In this document: one piece after another, positions 9,234-18,335 of the stretch
How the letters are laid out: each line of letters starts with the position of its first letter
How positions within the stretch are numbered: position 1 is the stretch's first letter
Assembly (NCBI GenBank): GCA_000151295.1
Contig: GG745332.1
Span: 1,651,585-1,680,413, forward strand
Length of the DNA stretch: 28,829 bases
Direction of reading: 5' to 3'
Source: Allomyces macrogynus ATCC 38327
Taxonomy: Eukaryota; Blastocladiomycota; Blastocladiomycetes; Blastocladiales; Blastocladiaceae
Translations under genes and position numbers: made by a program
Notes under the pieces: generated by a model
Database searches by the model: none
Told to the model about the DNA's origin: nothing
What the model saw: only the letters and a program-made list of their open reading frames with translations

Positions 9234-11095
9234 TTACCAGTTGTCGGCATATCCGCCATGCACGCTGTCCAAATGATTCAGATAGCCCTCCTCATTTTTG
9301 AACGTGTGATTGCAGCACATCAGCACCGCGTGCGCGCTCGTCATGTGCAAGTGGTTGGCGAGCGCACCCCACGACCAAAACTCGCGCCAGCAGTAGTGGC
9401 ACACAAAGTCACGGTAGCTCGTTGCGAGCCACGCCGGCAACCATCGCGTCTGGTCTTCCGGGTGCAGCACGTCGCCGTGGCCACACGCCATGCGCCGACG
9501 ACCATTGCGCCCGCGCGGCCACGGCTCGGGAACACGGCGCGGCGCCGGATCAGCGTCAAAGAATTGCAGCCCGTGCAGCGCACCAATCGCGTACTCGATC
9601 TGCTCGTGCACGCGCGCCGGCACGTTGACGACCGCAGGCGCCGGCTCGTCGGGTACATCAAACAGCTGGCGCGCACACCCAGGGCGGCCGTGCTGGTGCT
9701 TGACGGTTGCAGTGAGGTCGAGGTACGGCGTGCTGCACTTGAAGCAAAACCGTGGACGAATGTGCGCAAAAGGCTGTGGTCAGCAAACTGCCACGAAGCA
9801 AATGAGCACTACAGCACCACAACGCTGCGAAGAAATGTACCCGGACCCGCACAGGCACATCATGAAGTTGCACCCGTCCTTGCGCTCGACGACTGCGCGG
9901 CACGACGGGCACAGTTTCCACTGGTTGATTTGCGCCATTTGGTGCAGGACTACGTCCTCGGGGTCGCGCTCGTGCACCGGCAGCGCCTGGTCCTGCGCGC
10001 ACATCGGGTAATGGTCGGCGACACGGCACCGGAAACAAATGCCTTCGTCACACTCGGTGCAAAAGACGACGGGATCGCTCTCGCTCTTGAGCTGCTCCAG
10101 GTCGTCGATGACGTTCATCGTGCCGCACCCATTTTGCGGGCAGTACACGGCACTACTGGCGGCCTCGAGTTCGCGTTGCAGGTATTTTTCGCGCACCTTG
10201 CGATGCTGGTCGCTAGAGAGCAGTCTGCGGACATTGTCGCCTGTGAGCGTCGCGGCGCACCCGTCGTGCGCACACGTCGTCGGGGACTTAAGCGTGCGGT
10301 CGTTGACACTCGACTCGATCCACGACAGCAAGCAGGGCGCGCAATACAAGTGCTTGCACGACGGGAACAGGACGCCGTCGGCCACTGCACGCGATGAGCC
10401 AGCCGCCGCGGCCGACTTGGTGGAGGGGGGAATGACGCTGGGTAAAGGCCAGGATCGCACGTTCTCGCAGCAGACGATGCACTCGCCGTCAATTGGGAGA
10501 ATGAAGACGACGACGCGGGTTGATCAATACACGTGTCCGAGAGCGCCTTGGTGCCAAAGCCGAAGCGCGATGAGTCGCAATCCTCGTTGAGGAGCGGTGG
10601 CAAATCGTCGTCGCTGTCGTCGACCAATGGCGGCAAGTTGTCGTCGCTCTCATCGATCAACGGCGGCCGATCCTCGTCGCTCTCTTCCACCGCTTGCGAC
10701 ACGTCCTTGGCGACTGCCGCATCAACTGTAGCTGGCGCCGAGGGCGGCGAGAAGAGCGGCAAATCGTCGGGCAACACGAGCGTCATTGGATGGCCGATGC
10801 GCGCAAACACGCGGTCGTCAATCGCGTCGTCCTGGTCGAGCCGCTGCAACTACTCGGCGAGGGCCTTGTCGCGACGCAGCTGCTCCTCCTCTTGTGTCAT
10901 GGCGAGATCGGCAAAAAACATGTCCTGGATGAGCTGCATCGTCATGGCATCGGCCTGGTCGCCATGATGGCCAGCACTGCTCGTAGCAGCAGTCGAATCG
11001 GGTAGACCAATAGCTTCTTGCGCCAGCAGCAGCAGCTCGAGCCGCAAGCTCGGGTCGAGCAGCGCGTTCGGGTCATCGAGGAACAGGTGCGCCAT
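9234..11095 (-). pseudogene. RBR (RING1-IBR-RING2) + C2H2 ubiquitin-ligase copy A, disrupted
   Basis: A full-length relative of the intact genes at 12176-13870 and 16313-18126. It begins MAHLFLDDPNALLDPSLRL at 11095 and keeps the MTQEEEQLRRDKALA helix, RING1 (ECIVC ... CKHLYCAPC), IBR (CPQNGCG ... CTECDEGICFRC), RING2 (CPSCRAVVERKDGCNFMMC) and the C-terminal finger region ending HGGYADNW at 9237. Three lesions are visible. (1) TAG at 10852-10850, in frame just after KALAE. (2) A frameshift between the acidic linker (frame of 11095) and RING1 (frame of 10460), with a TGA that blocks any intron rescue. (3) In the RING2 intron, one G is missing at the donor junction (about 9840) and the expected acceptor AG at 9751-9750 reads GG. 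The linker carries a private 11-residue repeat. Reinitiation downstream could still give a RING1-IBR protein, but a dead gene is the simplest reading. Confidence 0.8.
10586..10684. repeat. 33-bp minisatellite, three units, in RBR copy A
   Basis: Three tandem imperfect units of 33 bp encode, on the minus strand, ESDEDRPPLID, ESDDNLPPLVD and DSDDDLPPLLN. The unit is a multiple of three, so it expanded while the frame was translated. It is absent from the two intact paralogues. Confidence 0.85.
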
Positions 11096-12175
11096 AGTGC
11101 TGGAGTGAATGGGACTAGCAGGGGCGTGTTCGGCGGAGCGTCGACGTAATCGATATAATTATTGGCCAGCGTGCAAGCAACAACTTGCAGTTGGTCGCGA
11201 TTTTGGCAAGCAACATCAAGATGACCTGAGAATCGCGCCGGTGTCGTGTTTGCGTGTCTCGACTTGTTCACAGCTGTTCGCTTGCTCCAATGCACCACTC
11301 CAGAAACCTTGATGGCGCAACATCAGAACAGGATAGAATCACAACACGATGATGTGTTCGGTGGGCATGCAAAAAGCAGTCATTGTGGAGGTTCCTTTTT
11401 GGCTACTTCCCGTTTCTTTACTTGTCTGAATCCAAAAATATCGGCGGAGCGCCAGAGATGATGGCAGCGATACGGTGGAGATGGACATGAATGAATGTAT
11501 GAATGTATGTGGAGGAGGGAGGACTGGCGGTTGCATGCCTGTCGGAACACTTTACTCTCGCCTCCGCTTCCTCCTCGCCCATCTGCTGGTGGGTTTGAAA
11601 ACTCGTTCGTGGGTCTTGAACGCTGGCTCTGTGTGTGGGTTGCTCTGTTTATCTCGTGTGGTAACCATCACAAAGCATGGATGGCACTGCGCGCTGGCTG
11701 GTCATTGCATTGCCACATTGGGCTGGACGATGCGATCCAACATGAAATGCTGCGTGATAGCAAGCGACTCCACAGACTGTAGCAGACTGTGTAGTGAGCG
11801 AGCACTGACCATAATATATCGGTGGCGCGTCGTTGTTTATCGTCTCCATTCTATACTCTGCGGCAACAGCAGGCAAAGCATTGAGAGCCTGACAAGATGG
11901 GGACAGAGTTAGGCGTAGGCACGTGGCTTCCTTGAAGTCCATGGACAAAATACGGACATCAGTGACCATCAGTTCTCTCTGGCCGGTCGAACTGTGACGT
12001 TGCTTCCCAACGCTGTCATCACTTGCTTTTCGCCGCCGTTCTTGGGTAACGTCCACTTGTCGTCCCGACGGTGTGAAGCTGGCTGCTGATCATTCTCGCG
12101 TTCCTCTGCGTGACCGTGGACGAGCGCGCCCCTTCTTCCTCTCACTCGCCTGTCGTTGTTCACTCCCGACGAAAC
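11096..12175. promoter_or_regulatory. Divergent region between RBR copies A and B
   Basis: About 1,080 bp between two start codons that face away from each other. On the minus strand, about 50-70 bases upstream of copy A, the string CCAATAATTATATCGATT (near 11147-11166) combines a CCAAT box with an AT-rich TATA-like element. Around 11480-11520 there is an imperfect gaatgtat repeat. No convincing coding frame lies here; the long minus-strand frame reaching in from 13135 is antisense to copy B. Confidence 0.4.
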
Positions 12176-13870
12176 ATGGCGCACGTCTACCTCGACGACC
12201 ACGACGCGCTCCTCGACCCAAGCCTCCGCCTCGCGCTGCTCCTGCAGGCGCAGGAAGCGTTCGGCCCCGCCACTGGTGCTGTGCACGTCGACCAAGACCC
12301 CGACGCGACGCTGATCAATGCCGACCTCAACGACAACCATGACGCCGCCTTGGGTAGTGGCGCGGCCACTCACAACGAGCATGAAGATGCCGCTCACGCT
12401 GCGAGCATGCAGCTGATTCAGGACATGTTTCTTGCCGATTTCTTCATGACGCAGGAAGAGGAGCAGCTGCGCCGCGACAAGGCTTTGGCGATGCGACTGC
12501 GCGAGATTGACGACCGTGGCGTCGACGATCGCGTCTACGCGGGTATCAACAATCCGATGCCGATTGTGCGCGCCGAGGACTTGCCGCTCTACGTTCCGCC
12601 GCCACCGCCCGTCATGGGAGAATGCACTGTGTGCTTCAGCAGTCTCCGCATCGTCCCTCGCTCCCGTGGTGTCGCGCTGCCTGCTGCAACCGACGCTGCT
12701 CAAAAAGACGACGGCGCACCCGCCGACGGCGTACTGTTCCCGACTTGCGAGCACGAATACTGCGCGGGCTGCCTCTTGTCGTGGATTAAGTCGACAGTCA
12801 ACGACCGCACGCTCCAGTTCCCAACGACGTGTGCGCACGACGGGTGCACAGCGACGCTCACAGGCGAGCACGCGCGCAAGCTTCTCGCGGGCACTGCGCA
12901 CCAGCAGCTGCGCGAAAAGTACTTGCTGCGCAACATTGAAGCATCGGGCCGCGCCGTCTATTGCCCTCGGCGCGCGTGCGGCGCCATGGTCGTGGTCGAG
13001 AACGTCAAGCAGCTCCAAGATGCGCCGGACGCGCTCGTTGTGTGCTCGCAGTGCCAAGAGCAGTTTTGCTTCCGGTGCCGCGTCGCCGACCACTACCCCT
13101 TGTCCTGCGCGCAGTACCGGGCGCTGCCCGCGCACGAGCGCGACCCCGAGGACGTGGCACTACACCGTCTTGCCGAGCAGAACCAATGGAAGCGGTGCCC
13201 GTTATGCCGCGCTGTGGTCGAGCGCAAGGTCGGGTGTAACTACATGAAGTGCCTGTGTGGGGCCGGGGTATGAATTCTCGCTCTTCATTCGCTTTTCGAG
13301 GCTGAAACGCATCACCAAACTCACATTTGGCATTACATCCGGTATTAGTGGTGTTTCCGGTGCGGTACCAAGTACCTCGACCATACTTCGACGGTGCTGT
13401 ACCAGCACGGGCGCCCTGGATGCGATTGTCTCCTGTTCGACATGCCCGGCGAGCAAGAACCTCCTGCTCCCGCGCCGCGGCAAGTGCGCGTCGGTATTGT
13501 GGTTGCTCAAGCGCTCTTGCCGCTGCAGGACGACGACCACGATGACCAGCCAGTGCAGGATCCGCGCGCTCCGGCGCCATGGCCGCGCTCGCAGAATGGT
13601 CGGCGAATCATGGCATGTGGTCCTCATCGCGAGGTGCTGCACCCCGACGATCCGGATAGTCGTTTGCCGGCGTGGCTGGCCAACACGTATCGCTCGCGCG
13701 AGTGCCATTATTGTGGGCACGATTTTGAGTCATGGGATGCGCTCATTAACCACTTCCATACGACGGACGCGCACGGCGTGTGGCTCTGCTGTGGTCGCAC
13801 GTTCATGGATGTTGAGGGGTATTTGAATCATCTCGACAATGCTCATGATGGGCGCGTCCAGAATTGGTAA
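12176..13870 (+). CDS. RBR E3 ubiquitin ligase with C-terminal C2H2-like fingers, copy B
   Basis: Model: join(12176..13267, 13349..13870), 537 aa, 81-bp phase-0 intron. RBR ligases take ubiquitin from an E2 onto a RING2 cysteine and then pass it to a substrate. The N-terminal part (1-140) has a conserved MAHVYLDD start and a charged helix MTQEEEQLRRDKALA (91-105). RING1 ligands include C150, C153, C191, H193, C196, C199, C219 and C224, with an unusually long gap after C153. The IBR uses C263, C268, C290, C293, C298, C301, H306 and C311. RING2 has C341, C344, catalytic-type C354 in VGCNYMKC, C359, C361, C366 and C369; the intron falls between C361 and C366. The tail carries two finger-like motifs, C483-x2-C486 with H499/H501/H506, and C511/C512 with H525-x4-H530. 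ATG 12176 was chosen over an in-frame ATG at 12110 because all copies start MAH-hydrophobic. The substrate is unknown. Confidence 0.9.
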
Positions 13871-14302
13871 AGTCTTTGTTTTCTTGTTTCGGTCGCCAAG
13901 ACCAGGAAATGTTGAGCCCTGGTTGACTTCACATTTGTGGATTAACGTTGTGCATTGCATCTCGCACGGCCATCAGTGAGCAAGGGAGAAACAATCTAGC
14001 CAAACTCCTATTTACCAAGCATGGTATCACTATAGGTGGGTGATAGAAAGGAAAGCCAACCGCATGGAGTCCATTCGTTAGCCATCTCTCAAAGCGCTAG
14101 AGGCATGGTCTTGGCATGCAAGATTGAGCATGGAAATGGACACTGGGCGGGCAGCGACGTGATGCTTTGCTGATGGTCCGTTCATTCGTCGGTCATTGCA
14201 ACTTGTCAACGTGGCCCACAACTTGCTCATCTACGCACAAATCGACGGTGTGCTGCCAGGTATAAACGAGAACCCTGCTGCGCTTCCTCTCGCTCTTGCA
14301 CA
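13871..14302. other. Intergenic region between RBR copies B and D
   Basis: About 430 bp with lower GC. It contains the 3' end of copy B and the fossil promoter of copy D. No additional coding frame was recognised. Confidence 0.4.
14261..14266 (+). promoter_or_regulatory. TATA box-like element upstream of RBR copy D
   Basis: TATAAA lies 55-60 bases upstream of the ancestral start position (14321) of copy D, a plausible spacing for a core promoter with a short leader. It may be a leftover, because the gene behind it is broken. Confidence 0.4.
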
Positions 14303-15247
14303 TTGCTCCCTGCAATCGCCTTGGCTCACGGTTTCCTCGACGATCCGGACACGCTCTTCGGCCCAAGATCGCGCCTGGCTTTGCTTTTGCAGGCCCAGGA
14401 AGCGTTCGGCCCCGCGGTTACTGCTGATACTGATTGTCGTGACCCCGTCGCGATGCTCGCGATTCCCGCCCTCGACAAGGACGCAAACGCTGCTGCCGGC
14501 CGCTTTGATACTGCGGACGACGATCAGGACGCGGACCACGCTGCGAGCATGCAGCTGATTCAAGACACACTTCTCGCCGATTTTTTAATGGCACAGGAAA
14601 AGGAGCTGCTGCGCCGCGACAAGGCCCTTGCGCTGTGCCTGTGCGAGCTTGACGACCGTGGCGTCAGCGATCGCGCCAATGAGGGCACCAACGATCTGAT
14701 GTCGCTCGTACGCACTGAGGACCTGTCGCTCTATGTGCTATCGCCGTCACACTTCATCGGCGAGCGCACCGTCGTCTTGATATTGGTGTTTCCAGTGTGG
14801 CACCGAGGACCTTGACCTCACCCTGACCGTGATTATCTCGCACGGGCGTCCTGGGTGCACCTGCGCTCTCTTCGCCATGCCTGCCGAACTTGTGCCCGCT
14901 GCGCAAGCGCCACGGCCCATACACGCTGGTGTTGCTGCCGCTTAAGCGCTCGTAAACTTCTACAACGACGACCATGACAAGTACAACGCGCGCACGCCCT
15001 GCCATGGCCGCGGTCGCGTACAGGTCGCCAGATCATGGCCTAGGGCGACGGCGACGTGTGGCATTCGCAAAACCACTTCCGTCGAATGCCGAAATGGTTG
15101 CGCAACGCGTATCACCAGAACTTGTGCCATTATTGCTCACGGCAGTTTAGCAGCTGGAACGGGCTCGTTAACCATTTCCATACGACCAATGCGCACGACG
15201 TCTACCTGTGCTACAACCGCACGTTTGTGAACAAGAACGGATCGTAG
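14303..15247 (+). pseudogene. RBR-C2H2 copy D with the catalytic core deleted
   Basis: The N-terminal part aligns with copies B and C: AHGFLDDPDTLFGPRSRL, AASMQLIQDTLLADFLM, LLRRDKALALCLCELDDRG. The ancestral ATG is now TTG (14321), although an in-frame ATG lies six codons upstream at 14303. At GERTV (about 14760-14775), where copies B and C begin RING1 with GECTVC, the sequence jumps to the last bases of the RING2 intron and then to the second exon (CFQCGTEDLDL ... HGRPGC). RING1, IBR and most of RING2 are gone. Remains of intron sequence at the junction show that genomic DNA was deleted and that no cDNA was inserted. The finger region persists (15056-15247: CHYCSRQFSSWNGLVNHFH) behind a TAA near 14942 and a TAG that replaces the Cys of the MACG motif, and it ends early at NKNGS. 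It is a pseudogene; the 170-codon frame 14303-14815 could still be translated. Confidence 0.85.
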
Positions 15248-16312
15248 AGTCACCAGGAAAGTGGTCACCGTGGGGCCGTCCGGAATTGGCCAGTTTAGCA
15301 AGGAGATTCCACGTCGGTGGTCTGAGGTTGGTACGTTCAACGCAATAGAAGGATTCATTGGTTTGTGCTGAAGTGTTGGTGCGTTGGCAGTTTGAGGTGA
15401 GGTATGGAATGGTCGCTGACCGTTTGCCCAATGCATTTCGGCGAGCGTCCTTGCCGGTGCAGTCACTCAACTAGGTGGAGAACATGTATTGCAATTGCAG
15501 CGATCCACATGTAAGCCAGCAGCCGAGCAGAACGAGACCAGAAGAAGCAAACGGTGTGGACCGGTTAATGCGATGCTCCTCTTCGTATGAACCAGCAGGG
15601 CCCACTGGGGTCCGGCCATGACCCATCCACTGTTGATAGGGGTGCTCATCCGCGGCATCTGGTGCGGATGCCAATCTAAACAGCTGGCGCGACTCACGTC
15701 TTACGATAGTTGCTGTGTTGTCGGCAGCATCACGCATCGCGGCAGCCGCGTTGTGCGGAAGGCTGAAGGTATAAGGTTAGTTGGCCGGTCGCCATTGAGG
15801 TCAGTTGGCCGGTCGCAATTGCTTTGAGAATCACGACGCTCCACCTCGAGCTGACCGTTTGTCTTGCTGACGCGATCATCCTCCAAAATGGAGAGTATTC
15901 ATTGGAAGTGGTGCAATTTGCTTGCGAGTCAGTTGACGAAGCTGAACAAAGCAAAAGCTTCCATGAATGGGCATCCAATCCAGCAGCAGAGACGGCACCA
16001 ATATGGCTGGCACGCTCTGGCTTCCATTTTACCCTGATCGACTGTCCAAGAAACCAGGCTTCAGGTCAGGCCATCAACGATGAGGCGCAGCATCAGTCGT
16101 GCAGGACGAGATGCGCTGTGGTTGCTCTATCGTCAGCCACAACTCGACAAGTGTCCGCTAGCCGCGCCAGATCCCAAGCCGATACCAAGTCAAGCAAAAA
16201 TGGATACAACCCGCTCTCGCACCGCATCTCCACCCTATCCAACACGACCACCCGACGAACCTGCCAATCCTCACCCCGCCACGTGTATACCGCCACCAAT
16301 CGCGCCGGCAAA
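15248..16312. other. Convergent intergenic region between RBR copies D and C
   Basis: About 1,065 bp downstream of both flanking copies. I see no recognisable gene. It contains a short direct repeat near 15780 and, on the minus strand at about 16093-16230, a short stretch (FLLDLVSAWDLARLADTCRV) that resembles half of an F-box but has no ATG start. The long plus-strand frame from 15824 is largely antisense to copy C. Confidence 0.4.
15779..15821. repeat. Short tandem direct repeat, two units
   Basis: Two near-identical units of about 22 bp share the core AGTTGGCCGGTCGC and are followed by CATTG and AATTG. Its function is unknown, and it may be a simple local duplication. Confidence 0.6.
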
Positions 16313-18126
16313 TCACCAGTTTTGGGCGTGCCCGCCGTGCACGTTGTCGAGGTGGTTCAAGTACCCATTCTCGTCCATGAACGTGCGGTTGCAGCACATA
16401 TATACGCTGTGCGCGTTGGTCGTGTGGAAATGGTTGACGAGCACGAGCCAATTGTTGAACACCTGGCCGCAATAGTGGCACTGGCAGTTCAGGTACGAGT
16501 TGACGAGCCATGCGGGCAGACGGCGGCCCTGGTCGTCGGGGTGCAGCACTTCACCGCGGCCGCACGCCATGACGCGACGGCCCGTCTTCGTGCGCGGCCA
16601 CCGCGGCGGCGCGCGGTCCTCCTCTGTCGGCTCGTCGCCGTCGTCGCTGTACCGATCCTGGTTATGCCCGTAGTAGTCCTCAAACTGGTCGTGGTCGCTC
16701 TGCTCGTCGCTGTCGTAGTCACTCTCGTCGTCGTAATGATGGTACCCCGCGTGGCCGTTGTTGTAGATGTGCTGCGGTTGCTGCTGCTGGTTGAGGTTGA
16801 ACTGGTACCCCGGCGCGCGATTCACATGCCGCAGCGCCTGCGCGATGGCGACGCCCGCGCGGTGCTGCGGGAGCGCGACGACCGGCGCCGGTTCGTCAGG
16901 CACGTCAAACAGCAGGCAGTTGCACCCGGGCCGCCCGTGCTGGTGCTCCGGGGTCGCGTCGAGATTGATGTACTTGACGCCGCATCGGTAACACCACTTG
17001 GTGGGAGGCGAGCGGCACGGTCAGCGGTTTGTCGGGACTGACTCACTACCCGTCGAATACAACGTACCCCGGCCCCACATAGGCAACTGATGAAATTGCA
17101 CCCGACTTTGCGCTCGACGACGGCGCGGCACGCCGGGCACCGCTTCCACTGGTTCTGCTGCGCGAGCCGGTGCAGCGCGACATCTTCCGGGTCGCGCTCG
17201 TGTTCGGGCAACGCCTGGTACCGCACGCATGACAGCGGGTAGTGGTCGACGACGCGGCACCGGAAGCAGAACCCGCGGTGGCACCGCGAACACTCGACGA
17301 GGGGGTCCGGCATCGCCTGCAATTGCGCGAGATTGTTGATGACGACCATGGCGCCGCACGTGCGCCGCGGGCAATACACGGCGCGGCCCGACGCCTCGAG
17401 GTCGCGCATCAGGTACTTTTCGCGCAGACGACGGTGCGCGTTACCCGCGAGCAATTTGCGCGCGTGTTCGCCCGTGATGACCGCCGTGCACCCGTCGTGC
17501 GCGCAGGTGGTTGGGAATTTGAGCGTACGGTCGTTTACCGTCGATTCGATCCACGACAAGAGACAGCCCGCACAGTACTCGTGCTCACACGTCGGGAACA
17601 GCACGCCGTGCGTGCGCTTGTTTCCGGCCGCAGCCGCACCGACGGGTGCATTGGCGGCGGCGGGCGCCGGCAGAACAGTCCCGCCTGTGCCCGGCACAAT
17701 GTGCAAATCCTCGGCGCAGACCGTGCACTCGCCGACGACGGGCGCCGGCGGCGGGACGTAGAGCGGCAAGTCGTCGGCGCGGACAATCGGCATCGGGTTG
17801 GCGACGCGCGCGTAGTCGCGGTCGTCGACATCGTCCTCGTCGAGCGCGGCCAGACGCCGTGCGAGCGCTTGGTCGCGGCGCAGCTGTTCCTCCTCCTGCG
17901 TCATGGCCAGGTCGGCGAGAAACATATCCTGGATCAACTGCAGGCTCGCGGCATTGGCCGCGTGCTGGTCGGCGTCTCCGAGCACGCCATTGACGAGCGT
18001 CGCATCGGCGTCAGGGACGTCGTCGTGATCACTGGGGCCAAACGCTTCCTGCGCTTGCAAAAGCAGCGCGAGGCGCAGGCTCGGGTCGAGCAAAGCGTGC
18101 TGCTCGTCGATGTAGACGTGCGCCAT
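16313..18126 (-). CDS. RBR E3 ubiquitin ligase with C-terminal C2H2-like fingers, copy C
   Basis: Model: complement(join(16313..16996, 17068..18126)), 580 aa, 71-bp phase-0 intron at exactly the same codon as copy B, inside RING2 after CLCGAG. It starts MAHVYIDEQHALLDPSLRL at 18126. Module order equals copy B: MTQEEEQLRRDQALARRL helix, RING1 (GECTVC ... CEHEYCAGC ... CAHDGC), IBR (CPRRTCG ... CSRCHRGFCFRC ... HYPLSC) and RING2 (CPACRAVVERKVGCNFISC, then WCYRCG). The Cys of VGCN is the expected ubiquitin-accepting residue. The second exon is longer than in copy B because of a Gln/Asn- and Asp/Tyr/Ser-rich linker before the fingers (CHYCGQVFNNWLVLVNHFH and YMCCNRTFMDENGYLNHLD). All predicted zinc ligands are present and no lesion is visible, so this copy is probably functional. 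The transposon remnant lies about 200 bp upstream. Confidence 0.9.
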
Positions 18127-18335
18127 GGTGGTGGTCTTTGACGGCGGCGGCGGCGGCGGGCGGCTCGCAGGCAGGGCGAGGAGGAGGAGCCTGAAGGAGC
18201 TACTGTCGAGGAGGAGAGAGTGAGTCTGGGAGCGACAAAATGACTCCAGCTGTGAATGGCCCTCTCCATTGCAGACAGATCTGGCTTTTCTTCCAGCTTG
18301 CTCAGCAGCTCGACCAAGTTGATTTCCATGAGCCA

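Noticed and set aside
9006..10397. Plus-strand open frame of 463 codons
   Set aside because: It is antisense to the finger, RING2 and IBR parts of RBR copy A and has no family resemblance. GC-rich codon bias on one strand keeps the opposite frame open.
11969..13135. Minus-strand open frame of 388 codons
   Set aside because: It is antisense to exon 1 of RBR copy B, whose zinc ligands and paralogy prove the plus-strand frame.
15824..17041. Plus-strand open frame of 405 codons, Val/Leu-rich and membrane-like
   Set aside because: Mostly antisense to exon 2 of RBR copy C; the apparent hydrophobic segments are the reverse of Asp/Glu codons in the acidic linker.
18264..18330. Possible direct repeat flanking the transposon (GTTGATTTC at about 18318 and 21170)
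   Set aside because: Only a short core is shared with loose similarity around it; too weak to call a target-site duplication or terminal repeat.
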